A DNA stretch of 64,000 nucleotides, taken from positions 62,001 to 126,000 of the forward strand of contig CAJTEE010000003.1 of assembly GCA_910575275.1 (NCBI GenBank), given 5' to 3'. Position 1 is the stretch's first letter, and each line of letters starts with the position of its first letter. Made by a program: the position numbers and the translations under genes. The notes below the pieces were generated by a model. That model was not told the DNA's origin and made no database searches. It saw only the letters and a program-made list of their open reading frames with translations. Positions 7,462 through 17,397 of the stretch are shown here, in pieces. The stretch is from Lachnospiraceae bacterium. GTDB lineage: Bacteria > Bacillota > Clostridia > Lachnospirales > Lachnospiraceae.

Positions 7462-9225
7462 ATGGCAAAGAAACGATGGATTGCATGGCTTGTGACGGCC
7501 GCCGTTCTGCAGCCGTTTGGCGGCGTACGGATGGCCCAGGCGTCCGTCCAGGCAGGCGGGACAGGCAAGGCGGTGATCGGGGATCTGTCCGAATATGCGT
7601 CAGGCGAGGTGCTGGCGGTCTACGCGGATGGGAGCCTTGAAGTCTTCTCCTGCGCAGACGGTGAAGCCGTAAAAGAGAAAATCAAGGATCTTTCGGCAGA
7701 TCCCGCGGTATCCCTGATTCAGCCCAACTATGAATACGAAAGCCAGGCCATCGGTGCCAACGATCCCTCGTCAAAAGAACAGTGGGCTCTGTACAACGAC
7801 GGCACCTTCGAGCTCGATCGGGAGACCAATCGGTATCCGGTCTATGGGGATCCGTTTGGGAGTCCGGCCGGGCCCGGTGAATGGGATGGGAATCTGGTCG
7901 GGTTTCTGGTACAGACCGAGAAATGGAAGGCGCAGGCCGGCATTGATATCCGGGCGGCAGGTGCTTGGGCGAAGTACGGAGGCGGAAAGCGCGATGCGAT
8001 TGTGGCTCTGGTGGATACCGGGATCGACTATACGCATGAGGATCTGCAGGGGAGCCTCTGGATGAATCCCGGTGAGCTCCCCGGCAACGGAATTGATGAC
8101 GACGGGAACGGATATGTGGACGATGTATACGGCTGGAATTTTTATCATAATTCCAACCAGGTTTTTACCGGGATGCAGGACAGCCACGGAACGCATGGAG
8201 CCGGGACGATCTGTGCGAACGCGGGAAATGGCATCGGAATCGCCGGGATTGTGCCGAACGGCCGTGTGAAGGTGATGGCGGTGAAGGCGCTTGGCGGCCG
8301 GGATGGCGGCGGCAGCACGGCCTCTCTGATCCGGGCGATCCGCTACGCCGAGGGCAACGGGGCGGTCATCTGCAACTTAAGCCTCACGACGACGAAATTC
8401 GACCAGGCTCTGTATCAGGCGATCGGAGCCTCCCGGATGCTGTTTGTGGTGGCGGCGGGGAACGGCGACAGGCTCGGCAGGGCGGTCAACACCGACGAGA
8501 GCCCTTGCTATCCTGCCTCCTATGACTTGGACAATATTATCTCCGTGGCGAATCTTTCCTTTGACGGAGAGCTGCAGGAGAGCTCAAACTACGGCCTCTT
8601 AAGTGTGGATTTGGCAGCCCCGGGGACGCAGATTTTGAGCACGACGCCCGGCAGCTCCTATGGCTATATGACCGGGACATCAATGGCGGCCCCCATGGTT
8701 GCGGGCGCGGCGGCGATGGTATATACGTACTATGAAACCATCGGGGCAGCGGATGTGAAGGAGATCCTCTTAAAAACGGTAACGCCCTTAGACAGCCTTG
8801 CCGGACGTACGGTGACGGGAGGAATGTTGAATCTGGAGGCGGCCCTTTCCTTTGATGTGAGCACACTCTCGGGAATGGATTTTGCGAATTCCGGGCATGC
8901 TCCCGAAAACGGGAATGTGCCCTATATTGAATCACAGATCGTTGACCTGAGAAGCCGGATGTATCTGATGGTCCGTGTCGTGGATGTGGACGGAGACCTG
9001 GAAACGCTCTGCTATGCGGAGGGTGAGCATACGGCCGAGGAGTTTGCGGCCGGACTGGAAAGCGTTGCCTTCATCGTAAGCGAGAACGATACGGCAGTAT
9101 TCCAGATCGAGGACGAGGAGACGGGGGTCTATACCTTCTACGCAAGAGACAGACGCGGCAATGAGGCAGTCCGGACGATTAAATTTGCGCCGCAGAGCAT
9201 GGGGCCGGGAGGACGTCAGGAGTAA
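7462..9225 (+). CDS. Secreted S8 family serine peptidase (subtilase)
   Basis: A 587-residue subtilisin-like protease. An N-terminal signal peptide (MAKKRWIAWLVTAAVL, likely cleaved after MAQA) is followed by a propeptide-like domain to about 100. The triad is Asp175 (VALVDTGID), His232 (DSHGTHGAG) and Ser407 (TGTSMAAPMVAG); the oxyanion Asn is in VVAAGNGD. A D-D-D-G-N-G-Y-V-D-D stretch near 202-211 resembles a calcium loop. A C-terminal ~130-residue Ig-like or P-like domain follows. The ATG at 7462 is five bases from GGAGGAG; an overlapping TTG at 7459 is too close. Probably degrades extracellular protein. Confidence 0.92.
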   Translation: MAKKRWIAWLVTAAVLQPFGGVRMAQASVQAGGTGKAVIGDLSEYASGEVLAVYADGSLEVFSCADGEAVKEKIKDLSADPAVSLIQPNYEYESQAIGANDPSSKEQWALYNDGTFELDRETNRYPVYGDPFGSPAGPGEWDGNLVGFLVQTEKWKAQAGIDIRAAGAWAKYGGGKRDAIVALVDTGIDYTHEDLQGSLWMNPGELPGNGIDDDGNGYVDDVYGWNFYHNSNQVFTGMQDSHGTHGAGTICANAGNGIGIAGIVPNGRVKVMAVKALGGRDGGGSTASLIRAIRYAEGNGAVICNLSLTTTKFDQALYQAIGASRMLFVVAAGNGDRLGRAVNTDESPCYPASYDLDNIISVANLSFDGELQESSNYGLLSVDLAAPGTQILSTTPGSSYGYMTGTSMAAPMVAGAAAMVYTYYETIGAADVKEILLKTVTPLDSLAGRTVTGGMLNLEAALSFDVSTLSGMDFANSGHAPENGNVPYIESQIVDLRSRMYLMVRVVDVDGDLETLCYAEGEHTAEEFAAGLESVAFIVSENDTAVFQIEDEETGVYTFYARDRRGNEAVRTIKFAPQSMGPGGRQE

Positions 9226-9269
9226 GAGGCGGCTTGTGCCCGGCCGGGCGGCAGTAAGAGGAGAGATCT

Positions 9270-10496
9270 ATGGAAAAAATCAGACTGTCAAAGGAGGAGC
9301 TTGCCTGGATTCTGTATGATGTGGGGAACTCGGCCTTTATCCTCCTGACCGCTACGGTGATTCCGATCTATTTCGAAACGCTTGCCGGGGCAGCCGGGCT
9401 CACAAAGGTGCAGTATCTGGCATATTGGGGCTATGCCTCGTCTGCGGCCACGCTCCTTGTGGCGGCCTGCGGGCCTGCCTTGGGATTCGCCTCTGACCAA
9501 AACGGAAGAAAACGGCCGATGTTTGCGGCCAGTGTGCTTGCGGGGGCCGCAGGCTGTGCCGCGCTGGCAGTTCCGGAAAACTGGCTTGTATTTCTCCTGA
9601 TTTTTGCGGAAGCGCGGATTTGCTACAACATCAGCCTGATTTTCTATGACTCCATGCTCGTGGATGTGACGAGGCCGGAGCGGTTTGATATGGTTTCGTC
9701 TCATGGGTATGCCTGGGGGTATCTGGGAAGCTGCATTCCGTTTGCGGCTTCCCTGGCGTTGATTCTTTTTTTGGAGGCGGCCATGTCGGTGGCCTTTTTT
9801 CTGAATGCGGGCTGGTGGGCTGCCTTCTCCTGGCCGCTTTTGAAACGCTACAGGCAGACACACGTCTTCCGGGAGGAGAGAAAGCCGTTAGGCGCCGGCT
9901 TTACCGGGCTTTATCGGCTGATCAGGGAGATTGCCGGGCAGAGGAAGATTGCCCTGTACCTGCTCTCCTTTTTCTTTTTCATCGACGGTGTGTACACGAT
10001 CATCGAGATGGCGACCGCCTACGGAAGCGCGCTGGGCTTAGAGACCTCGGGGCTTCTTTTTGCTCTTTTGGCTACGCAGCTTGTGGCCTTTCCGTGTGCG
10101 CTGTTTTTCTCTCTGCTCTCGAGGCGTTTTTCCACCTCCTTTTTGCTGAAGGCCTGCATTCTGGCATATATGGGGATCTCCGTGTATGCGGTCGGACTGG
10201 ACAGCCAGCAAAAGTTCTGGATTCTGGCCATCCTCGTCGGCATGTTCCAGGGGGCGATTCAGGCGCTTGCTCGTTCGTATTTTGCCAGGGTTATCCCGCC
10301 GGAAAGGGCGGGTGAATATTTCGGAATCTATGATATATGCGGCAAGGGAGCTTCCTTTTTGGGGACCATGCTGGTAGGCTTCGTGGCCCAGCTCACGGGA
10401 GAGCCGGGGGCGGGGGTCGGGATTCTGTCGGTGCTGTTTGCCGCGGGATTCATTCTGTTTTTATATGCGGAGCGGGATGTACGGCAAATTGTTTAA
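9270..10496 (+). CDS. MFS transporter, UMF1/Atg22-like family
   Basis: A 408-residue protein with about twelve hydrophobic segments. The opening ELAWILYDVGNSAF and FYDSMLVDVTRPERFDMVSSHGYAWGYLGS are hallmarks of the UMF1 branch of the major facilitator superfamily, related to yeast vacuolar Atg22. Substrate is not predictable; small solutes such as amino acids are the usual guess. GAGGAGAG lies before the ATG and 44 bp separate it from the subtilase gene, so the two may be one transcript. Confidence 0.85.
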   Translation: MEKIRLSKEELAWILYDVGNSAFILLTATVIPIYFETLAGAAGLTKVQYLAYWGYASSAATLLVAACGPALGFASDQNGRKRPMFAASVLAGAAGCAALAVPENWLVFLLIFAEARICYNISLIFYDSMLVDVTRPERFDMVSSHGYAWGYLGSCIPFAASLALILFLEAAMSVAFFLNAGWWAAFSWPLLKRYRQTHVFREERKPLGAGFTGLYRLIREIAGQRKIALYLLSFFFFIDGVYTIIEMATAYGSALGLETSGLLFALLATQLVAFPCALFFSLLSRRFSTSFLLKACILAYMGISVYAVGLDSQQKFWILAILVGMFQGAIQALARSYFARVIPPERAGEYFGIYDICGKGASFLGTMLVGFVAQLTGEPGAGVGILSVLFAAGFILFLYAERDVRQIV

Positions 10497-10504
10497 CGTG
10501 CTAC

Positions 10505-10533
10505 TTGACTAAAGTGAAAAACTGGTATAAGAT
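10505..10533 (+). promoter_or_regulatory. Probable his operon promoter
   Basis: TTGACT (10505-10510) and TAAGAT (10528-10533) are 17 bases apart, about 27 bases before the hisZ start. The leader is too short for a T-box or histidine-peptide attenuator, so control by such an element is not visible here. Confidence 0.55.
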
Positions 10534-10559
10534 AGGACCAACGGGAGGGAAATCGGACG

Positions 10560-11666
10560 ATGAGACAGGAGGAGCTGCTCTTAAAAAAGGAAGAACAGGT
10601 CGTCTTCGAGTTGCGCAGGCTCTTTGAGCAGTATGGCTATCGGAGATTTGAGATGAGTAAGTTCGAGGAATATGATTTTTATGCGGAAAACCGCAGTTTC
10701 CTTGACAGCGAAAATATTTTGACCTTTACGGGGCTGGATGGAAAGCTTTTGGCGCTGAAGCCGGATGTGACACTCTCTATTGTAAAGAACAGCAGGGGGA
10801 GCCTTGACGCTGCAGACCGTGTCTATTACAACGAAAACGTATACCGTGCGCGCAAGGAGGATAAAGAGTACCGGGAGATCATGCAGGCGGGGCTGGAATA
10901 TATCGGTCCGGTGGACACCTATGCAGTGCTCGAGGTATTGCTTCTTGCAAAACGGTGTCTGGAAATGATCGACGGCTCGTATCTGATGGATCTTTCTCAT
11001 ATGGGCTTAGTGGCTGGGCTCCTGGAGGAGACCGGTCTCGTGGGTGGAAAGAAAAAACGGCTGCTGAAGGCAATCCGCGAGAAGAATGTCCATGAGCTGC
11101 ATGAGATCTGTGAGAGCGAGGGCGTCTCGGAGGAGGCAGGGGAGCGGCTTGCCGCGCTGGCATCCATCTACGGCCCTTTCAAGGAGACGCTTCCGGCCGT
11201 GAAGGCGCTCTGCCGAAGCGAGAGGACCCGGGCGGCCTATGCAGAGCTTTCGGAGCTTAGCCGCTGCCTTGAGGCCTGCGGGGAGCTTTCGCGGGTCAGC
11301 CTGGATTTTTCCGTTGTCAATGATATGGACTACTACAACGGAATTACATTCCAGGGATTTATTGAAGGGATTCCGAACGGCGTCTTGAGCGGCGGCCGTT
11401 ATGACAGCCTCGTACATAAGCTGGGGAAAAGGGGCGGAGCGGTCGGCTTTGCCGTGTATGTGCATCTTCTGGAACGTTTTTGGACACAGGAAAAGGACTA
11501 TGACACGGATGTGCTGCTTCTGTATGGAAAGAATGCGGATCCAGCGGCCGTCGCGCGTGCGGTGAAAAAGCTCACAAAGAACGGGGAACGTGTTATGGCG
11601 TGCAGGGAAAATACCGGAGATATGCGGTTTAAAAGGCTGCTCTCCATGGAAGGCGGGGAGGAGTAG
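10560..11666 (+). CDS. hisZ: ATP phosphoribosyltransferase regulatory subunit HisZ
   Basis: A 368-residue paralogue of histidyl-tRNA synthetase that has lost aminoacylation and forms the regulatory half of the HisG-HisZ complex at the first step of histidine synthesis. The class II synthetase core is seen in the opening FELRRLFEQYGYRRFEMSKFEEYDFY, the LKPDVTLSIVKN segment, and YYNGITFQGFIEGIPNGVLSGGRYD. Its presence explains the short HisG next door. It heads a nine-gene his operon. Confidence 0.93.
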   Translation: MRQEELLLKKEEQVVFELRRLFEQYGYRRFEMSKFEEYDFYAENRSFLDSENILTFTGLDGKLLALKPDVTLSIVKNSRGSLDAADRVYYNENVYRARKEDKEYREIMQAGLEYIGPVDTYAVLEVLLLAKRCLEMIDGSYLMDLSHMGLVAGLLEETGLVGGKKKRLLKAIREKNVHELHEICESEGVSEEAGERLAALASIYGPFKETLPAVKALCRSERTRAAYAELSELSRCLEACGELSRVSLDFSVVNDMDYYNGITFQGFIEGIPNGVLSGGRYDSLVHKLGKRGGAVGFAVYVHLLERFWTQEKDYDTDVLLLYGKNADPAAVARAVKKLTKNGERVMACRENTGDMRFKRLLSMEGGEE

Positions 11667-11673
11667 GAGGAAG

Positions 11674-12300
11674 ATGGAACAGGTCATTAACATTGCGCTG
11701 CCGAAGGGCCGGCTCGGCGAACGGGCGTACGAGGTATTTGAGAACATCGGCTACGGCTGCCCTGCGCTTCGGGAAAACAGTCGCCGGCTGATTTTTGAGA
11801 GCAGGGAGAACAAGGTTCGGTATTTCTGGGTGAAGCCCTCGGATGTGGCCGTCTACGTGGAGCGTGGCGCGGCCGACGTGGGTGTGGTTGGAAAGGATAT
11901 CCTGCTGGAAAAGGGCTTTGACGTATACGAGCTTCTGGATCTCGGCATGGGGAGATGCCGGATGTGCGTGGCTGGCGTGAAGGGAAAGCGGCCCAACCCA
12001 GAGCTTACCCTCCGGGTCGCAACGAAATTTCCAAACGTGGCCAGGGAGTTTTACCGCAAAAAGAGCCGGGAGATCGACATCATCAAGCTCCACGGCTCGA
12101 TCGAGATCGCCCCGATCCTCGGCATGTCCGATGTGATTGTGGATATCGTGGAGACGGGGACGACATTGAAGGAAAACGATCTGGAGGTATTGGAGGAGAT
12201 CTTTCCGATCAGCGCCAGGCTGATCGCCAACAGAGTGAGCTATAAATTTAAAAACGAACAGATTCAGGCCATGTGCAGGAAAATGGAGGCGAGCCTATGA
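11674..12300 (+). CDS. hisG: ATP phosphoribosyltransferase catalytic subunit, short form
   Basis: A 208-residue HisG catalysing condensation of ATP with PRPP, the committed step of histidine synthesis. It opens INIALPKGRLGERAYEV and carries DVGVVGKDILLE and DVIVDIVETGTTLKEN, the PRPP-binding loop. It lacks the C-terminal allosteric domain of long HisG and so needs HisZ. The start at 11674 follows TAGGAGGAAG, seven bases after the hisZ stop; an earlier in-frame ATG lies inside hisZ. It overlaps hisD by ATGA. Confidence 0.95.
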   Translation: MEQVINIALPKGRLGERAYEVFENIGYGCPALRENSRRLIFESRENKVRYFWVKPSDVAVYVERGAADVGVVGKDILLEKGFDVYELLDLGMGRCRMCVAGVKGKRPNPELTLRVATKFPNVAREFYRKKSREIDIIKLHGSIEIAPILGMSDVIVDIVETGTTLKENDLEVLEEIFPISARLIANRVSYKFKNEQIQAMCRKMEASL

Positions 12301-13583
12301 TGCAGACATACCGGTACGGGGAGATCCCAATCGAGGAGATCTTTGACCGTACGGCCAAGGGAGAGGATGTCTCCCGGACGGTCGGAGAGATTCTTTTGGA
12401 TGTCAAAAAGAATAAGGATGAGGCGCTTAAACGTTATACGGAGAAATTTGACGGCGCCGCGCCGGACTCCTTTGCCGTGTCAGAGGATGAGTGGGACAGG
12501 GCTGTGGACTCGGTCTCCAGAGAGTTTTTGGAGGTGCTTCGGGAGGCGGCGGCCCATATCCGTCTGTTTCATGAGAAGCAAAAACGGAATGATTTTGTGA
12601 TCACGGAACGGGAGGGCGTCGTCCTCGGCCAGAAGGTGATTCCGCTTGACCGCGTGGGGCTCTATGTACCCGGAGGCACGGCCAGCTACCCCTCCACCGT
12701 GCTCATGGACTGTATCCCTGCAAAGATTGCCGGGGTCAGAGAGATCGTCATGGTGACGCCGGCCAAGGCCGGGAAGCTGAATCCGGAGGTACTGGCCGCC
12801 GCAAGGATCGCCGGCGTGGACCGGATTTTTAAGGTGGGAGGCGCTCAGGCGATCGGAGCACTCGCTTACGGGACCGAGACAGTCCCGCGTGTGGACAAGA
12901 TCGTGGGGCCGGGGAATGCCTTCGTGGCAGAGGCGAAGCGGCAGGTATTCGGAGCCGTCTCGATCGACATGATCGCGGGGCCGAGTGAGATCCTTGTGAT
13001 CACGGATGAGGCATCGGATGCGGCCTGGGTGGCTGCAGATCTTTTATCCCAGGCCGAGCATGACAGACAGGCGCAGGCCGTGCTTGTGACGGATTCCCGG
13101 CAGCTCGCAGAGCGTGTGGAAAAAGAGCTTGAGAGGCAGCTTGCGAAGCTCCCCCGGAGGGAGATCGCAGAGGCGTCCTTAAAGCAGAACGGAAAGATCA
13201 TTCTGGCGGACAGCATAAGGCAGGCCATAGAGATATCCAACGAGATCGCGCCGGAGCATCTGGAGCTGTGCGTGGAGGAGCCGTTTGCCTGGCTGGCGCT
13301 GGTCCGTCATGCCGGTTCGATCTTCCTTGGAAGAAATGCGCCGGAGGCACTCGGCGATTATTTTGCCGGGCCGAACCACACGCTTCCGACCGGAGGAACG
13401 GCCCGTTTTTCGAGCCCGCTGTCGGTCGATGATTTTGTGAAAAAATCATCGTTCACGTATTATACAAAAAAGGCGCTTCAAAATGAGGCAGAAAAGATCG
13501 CGGCGTTTGCCAGACGGGAGGGGCTGGAGGGCCATGCCCGCTCGGCGTTAGCGCGGCTTTATGAAGGGGAGGAGAGGCTATGA
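12297..13583 (+). CDS. hisD: Histidinol dehydrogenase
   Basis: A 428-residue zinc enzyme oxidising histidinol to histidine in two NAD-dependent steps. Characteristic segments are GLYVPGGTASYPSTVLMD, KVGGAQAIGALAYGT, KIVGPGNAFVAEAKRQV, AGPSEILVITD, SQAEHD and the C-terminal PEALGDYFAGPNHTLPTGG with metal and substrate ligands. Two adjacent ATGs overlap the hisG stop; GGAGGC six bases before favours 12297. The stop overlaps hisC by ATGA. Confidence 0.96.
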   Translation: MMQTYRYGEIPIEEIFDRTAKGEDVSRTVGEILLDVKKNKDEALKRYTEKFDGAAPDSFAVSEDEWDRAVDSVSREFLEVLREAAAHIRLFHEKQKRNDFVITEREGVVLGQKVIPLDRVGLYVPGGTASYPSTVLMDCIPAKIAGVREIVMVTPAKAGKLNPEVLAAARIAGVDRIFKVGGAQAIGALAYGTETVPRVDKIVGPGNAFVAEAKRQVFGAVSIDMIAGPSEILVITDEASDAAWVAADLLSQAEHDRQAQAVLVTDSRQLAERVEKELERQLAKLPRREIAEASLKQNGKIILADSIRQAIEISNEIAPEHLELCVEEPFAWLALVRHAGSIFLGRNAPEALGDYFAGPNHTLPTGGTARFSSPLSVDDFVKKSSFTYYTKKALQNEAEKIAAFARREGLEGHARSALARLYEGEERL

Positions 13584-14641
13584 GCAGATTTCTGAGCGGA
13601 CGTTTTTCGGCGTTTGAGGCATATACACCGGGCGAGCAGCCCAGGGATAAGAAATACATTAAGCTGAATACCAACGAATCGCCCTATCCGCCGTCCGAAA
13701 AAGTCCTGGAGCGGATCTCGAAAGAGGAGGTCATGGCCTTGAACCTGTATCCGGACCCGACCGGGCGGGCGTTAAAGGAGAAGCTCGCGGCGCTCTACGG
13801 GGTGGAGCCGGAGCAGGTGTTTTTGGCCAACGGCTCGGATGAGATCCTGAATTTTGCGTTCCTGGCATTTTGTGATGCACAAAACGGCGCGGTGTTCCCG
13901 GATATCAGCTACGGATTTTATCCGGTATATGCAAAGCTTTACCGGATCCCGTTCGAAGAAATCCCGCTGAAGGAGGATTTTTCGATTGATTTCAGGGAAT
14001 ACTGCGGCCAAAATCGCATGGTCGTGATCGCAAATCCCAATGCACCGACTGGCATGACGCTTTCTTTAGGACAGATCGAGGAGATTGTAACAAGCAATCC
14101 CGGGCATGTGGTGTTGATTGACGAGGCGTACGTGGATTTTGGCGGGGAGAGCTGCATCGGCCTCACGAAGAAATATGACAATCTCCTGGTGGTGCAGACC
14201 TTTTCGAAATCCCGCTCGATGGCGGGCGCAAGACTGGGCTTTGGGATCGCAAATGCGGAGCTGATCGCCGACTTAGAAAAGATCAAATATTCCACAAACC
14301 CCTACAACATCAACCGCCTGACGCTGGCGGCCGGCGAGGCGGCGGCAGAGAGCGATGCCTATTATAAGGAGAATGCGAAAAAAATCATAGAGACGCGGGA
14401 AAAGACGGCCAGGGCGCTTAAAGAGCTTGGGCTTACGGTGCTTCCCTCAAAGGCAAATTTTATCTTCGCGGGGAAAGGACGCCTGGATGGCGGCAGCATG
14501 TACCGGGAGTTAAAGGCGCGGGGCATCCTGGTGCGCCACTTTGAGAAGGAACGAATCCGGGATTTTGTGCGGATCTCGATCGGGACGCCGGAGCAGATGG
14601 AGGCACTCGTTTCGTCTGTCCGGGAGATCCTTGCAGAGTGA
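13580..14641 (+). CDS. hisC: Histidinol-phosphate aminotransferase
   Basis: A 353-residue class I/II PLP aminotransferase converting imidazole-acetol phosphate to histidinol phosphate. It shows KLNTNESPYPPSEKV at the N-terminus, FLANGSDEILNF, ANPNAPTG, DEAYVDFGG, and the PLP lysine in FSKSRSMAGARLGF. Translationally coupled to hisD by ATGA overlap. Confidence 0.95.
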   Translation: MSRFLSGRFSAFEAYTPGEQPRDKKYIKLNTNESPYPPSEKVLERISKEEVMALNLYPDPTGRALKEKLAALYGVEPEQVFLANGSDEILNFAFLAFCDAQNGAVFPDISYGFYPVYAKLYRIPFEEIPLKEDFSIDFREYCGQNRMVVIANPNAPTGMTLSLGQIEEIVTSNPGHVVLIDEAYVDFGGESCIGLTKKYDNLLVVQTFSKSRSMAGARLGFGIANAELIADLEKIKYSTNPYNINRLTLAAGEAAAESDAYYKENAKKIIETREKTARALKELGLTVLPSKANFIFAGKGRLDGGSMYRELKARGILVRHFEKERIRDFVRISIGTPEQMEALVSSVREILAE

Positions 14642-14652
14642 AGGGAGCGGGA

Positions 14653-15243
14653 ATGAGGAGAAGTGAACTTGTAAGAAAGACGGCGGAGACCGAGATCCGC
14701 CTTTCGCTGGAATTAGACGGGACCGGAAAAAGCGAGATCCATACGGGAGTGGGCTTTTTGGACCATATGCTGACGCTGTTTGCGAGACACGGCCGTTTTG
14801 ACCTTACGGTACGGTGTGTGGGCGATACGCAGGTGGATGACCATCATTCCGTGGAGGACATCGGAATCTGCCTGGGCCAGGCGTTTGCAGAGGCGCTTGG
14901 GGACTGTAAGGGGATCATGCGCTATGGGGATATCACGCTTCCGATGGATGAGGCGCTGATTCTCTGTGCCGTGGATCTGTCGGGGCGCGGCCTTTTGTGC
15001 TTTGAGTTGGAGACACCCTCGCAGAAGGTGGGAAGCTTTGACACGGAGCTTGTGGAGGAGTTTTTTGCGGCGTTTGCCCGTAAGGCCGGGATGACGCTTC
15101 ATCTGATGAAGCTGCGCGGAAGAAATTCCCACCATATCATCGAGGGGGCCTTTAAGGCGGCGGCGCGTGCGCTTTCTGCGGCCGTGACAATCAACAGGGA
15201 ATATCCGGATGAGATTCCCTCCACGAAGGGAGTGTTGGCATGA
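14653..15243 (+). CDS. hisB: Imidazoleglycerol-phosphate dehydratase
   Basis: A 196-residue monofunctional HisB without the fused phosphatase. It carries the metal motifs GVGFLDHMLTLFARHGRFDL, DDHHSVEDIGICLGQAF and GRNSHHIIEGAFKAAARAL. The ATG at 14653 is chosen because GGGAGCGG precedes it; a GTG at 14638 overlapping hisC is possible and would add five residues. Confidence 0.95.
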   Translation: MRRSELVRKTAETEIRLSLELDGTGKSEIHTGVGFLDHMLTLFARHGRFDLTVRCVGDTQVDDHHSVEDIGICLGQAFAEALGDCKGIMRYGDITLPMDEALILCAVDLSGRGLLCFELETPSQKVGSFDTELVEEFFAAFARKAGMTLHLMKLRGRNSHHIIEGAFKAAARALSAAVTINREYPDEIPSTKGVLA

Positions 15244-15857
15244 TCGCGATTCTGGATTATGGGGTCGGCAACCTGTTTTCTTTAAAGAGTTCTCTGACCT
15301 TTTTGGGGGTTAAGGCCGTTGTAACGAACGACGAAAGAGTGGTCAGGGAAAGCGGGAAGCTGATCCTCCCGGGGGTCGGCGCGTTTGCGGATGCGGCAAA
15401 AAAGCTTTCGGCGAGCGGTCTGGCCGGGGTCATCACGGAGGAAGCGGGAAGGGGAAAGCCGCTTCTCGGGATCTGCCTGGGGATGCAGCTTTTGTTTGAA
15501 AAAAGCTACGAATACGGCGAGCATGAGGGTCTGGGCCTCATACAGGGCGTTGTTAAGCCGATCGCTCCTGTCATCGGGGAGGGGTTAAAGGTGCCGCATA
15601 TCGGCTGGAATGCGCTGCATTTTCCGATGGGGCGGTCAAAGAGCCGGCTGTACCGGTACGTCCGGGAGGGTGACTGCATGTATTTTGTGCATTCCTTTGC
15701 CGCGATGGATTGCGAGGAGAGCATAACGGCAAAGACCGAGTACGGAGCCTGGCTGACCGCGTCGGTGGAGCAGGGCAACGTCTTCGGGACGCAGTTCCAT
15801 CCGGAAAAGAGCGGCGAGGCCGGACTTTCGGTCCTTCAGGCGTTTTGTGAGCTTTAG
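15240..15857 (+). CDS. hisH: Imidazole glycerol phosphate synthase, glutaminase subunit
   Basis: A 205-residue class I glutamine amidotransferase giving ammonia to HisF. The nucleophile Cys79 lies in LLGICLGMQLLFE and the His/Glu of the triad in GTQFHPEKSG near the C-terminus; HIGWNAL is also typical. It overlaps hisB by four bases. Confidence 0.95.
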   Translation: MIAILDYGVGNLFSLKSSLTFLGVKAVVTNDERVVRESGKLILPGVGAFADAAKKLSASGLAGVITEEAGRGKPLLGICLGMQLLFEKSYEYGEHEGLGLIQGVVKPIAPVIGEGLKVPHIGWNALHFPMGRSKSRLYRYVREGDCMYFVHSFAAMDCEESITAKTEYGAWLTASVEQGNVFGTQFHPEKSGEAGLSVLQAFCEL

Positions 15858-15877
15858 AGCGTGGCAGGAGGGAGAAT

Positions 15878-16606
15878 ATGAAACTGTTTCCGGCGATTGA
15901 TCTGATAGACGGCTGTGTGGTCCGCCTGGTGAAGGGGGATTACGCGCAGAAAACGGTGTACAGCAGCGCCCCTATCGAGGTAGCGAAGGCGTTTTTGAAT
16001 ATGGGGGCGGACTGCCTGCATGTGGTGGATCTGGATGGCGCAAGGGACGGCGGGACGCCGAACATGAAGGTGATTGAGGAGTTGGCAGGGCTCGGGCTCT
16101 TTGTAGAGGTGGGCGGAGGAATCCGCTCCGAGGATGTGATCCGGCGTTATATCGATGCAGGGGTCTCCCGGGTCATCCTGGGGACGGCGGCGCAGGATCT
16201 TGATTTTGTGAGACGTGTACAGAGAGAGCATGGAGACCGGATCGCGGTCGGCGTGGACGTGAAGGAGGGGAAGGTCGCAGTCAAAGGCTGGACAAAGCTT
16301 ACCTCTCTGGACTGCTTTTCGTTTTGTGAAGAACTGGAAAGGGCCAAAGTGGGCTGTGTGATCTGTACGGACGTTTCCAGGGACGGGCTGCTAACCGGGC
16401 CGAATCTTGCACTTTACCGGACGCTTTCCGAACGGTTTTCCTTTGCCGTCATGGCCTCCGGCGGCGTTTCCTCGATCGGGGACATTCGGGCATTAAAAGA
16501 GCTGGGGCTCTATGGAGCGATCCTGGGCAAGGCGCTGTACACGGGAGCGGTCGGGCTTGGGGAGGCACTGGCGCTTGTGAATGAGCCAAAGGAGGAGCAT
16601 GTATGA
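15878..16606 (+). CDS. hisA: ProFAR isomerase HisA
   Basis: A 242-residue TIM-barrel enzyme isomerising the aminoaldose intermediate. It opens LFPAIDLIDGCVVRLVKGDY and has VEVGGGIRSEDVIRRYIDAGVSRVILGT and ASGGVSSIGDIRAL phosphate-binding strands. AGGAGG lies before the ATG; the end overlaps hisF by ATGA. Confidence 0.95.
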   Translation: MKLFPAIDLIDGCVVRLVKGDYAQKTVYSSAPIEVAKAFLNMGADCLHVVDLDGARDGGTPNMKVIEELAGLGLFVEVGGGIRSEDVIRRYIDAGVSRVILGTAAQDLDFVRRVQREHGDRIAVGVDVKEGKVAVKGWTKLTSLDCFSFCEELERAKVGCVICTDVSRDGLLTGPNLALYRTLSERFSFAVMASGGVSSIGDIRALKELGLYGAILGKALYTGAVGLGEALALVNEPKEEHV

Positions 16607-17397
16607 TAACGAAACGGATCATTCCCTGCCTGGATGTGCGGGATGGCCGCGTGGTGAAGGGCGTGAATTTTGAGGGGCTTCAGGATGTCTCCTCACCGGT
16701 GGAGCTTGGCAGATATTACAGCGATAACGGGGCCGACGAGCTGGTGTTTTACGACATCACGGCTTCGGCGGAGGGCAGGGGCCTGTTTACGGATATCCTG
16801 CGCAAAGTTGCAGAGAACATTTTTATTCCGCTGACAGTGGGCGGCGGGATCAACAGCTTGGAGGACTTTGACCGGGTCTTAAAATGTGGAGCCGATAAGG
16901 TGAGCGTTAATTCCGGGGCGCTTCGGAATCCGGAGCTTATAGGAGATGCGGCCAGGCGGTACGGCAGCCAGTGTGTGGTTTTATCTGTGGATGTAAAACG
17001 CGTGGACGGTGTGTTCCGTGTATTCGCGAGAGGCGGCAGAGACGATACCGGGCTTTTGGCCCTAGAATGGATCAAGCGTTGTGAGGCTATGGGCGCAGGG
17101 GAGATCGTGGTCAACAGCATTGACACGGACGGCGTGAAGCGCGGGTTCGACACAGAGCTTCTGGCCTTAGTCTGTGAGGCGGTCTCCGTGCCGGTCATCG
17201 CCTCGGGAGGCGCGGGCTGCATCGAGGATTTTGTGACGCTGTTTGAGAGGCTTCCGAACGTGGATGCGGGGCTCGCGGCCTCGATCTTTCATTTCGGAGA
17301 GGTGCAGATCCCGAAGCTTAAGGCAGAGCTTGCGGACAGGGGAATCTGTGTGAGAAAGGAATGGACATATGGTAAACATAGAGGAGCTGAAATTTGA
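16603..17397 (+). CDS. hisF: Imidazole glycerol phosphate synthase, cyclase subunit
   Basis: A 264-residue TIM barrel that cyclises the intermediate to imidazole glycerol phosphate using ammonia from HisH. The catalytic Asp lies in [19 protein letters not shown] and further strands read [13 protein letters not shown] and [13 protein letters not shown]. The C-terminus is a little longer than usual and overlaps the hisIE start by 29 bases. Confidence 0.95.
   Translation: MITKRIIPCLDVRDGRVVKGVNFEGLQDVSSPVELGRYYSDNGADELVFYDITASAEGRGLFTDILRKVAENIFIPLTVGGGINSLEDFDRVLKCGADKVSVNSGALRNPELIGDAARRYGSQCVVLSVDVKRVDGVFRVFARGGRDDTGLLALEWIKRCEAMGAGEIVVNSIDTDGVKRGFDTELLALVCEAVSVPVIASGGAGCIEDFVTLFERLPNVDAGLAASIFHFGEVQIPKLKAELADRGICVRKEWTYGKHRGAEI

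Noticed and set aside
10497-10559. Possible T-box or histidine attenuator before hisZ
   Set aside because: The leader is about 25 bases, with no specifier hairpin, T-box sequence or His-codon run.
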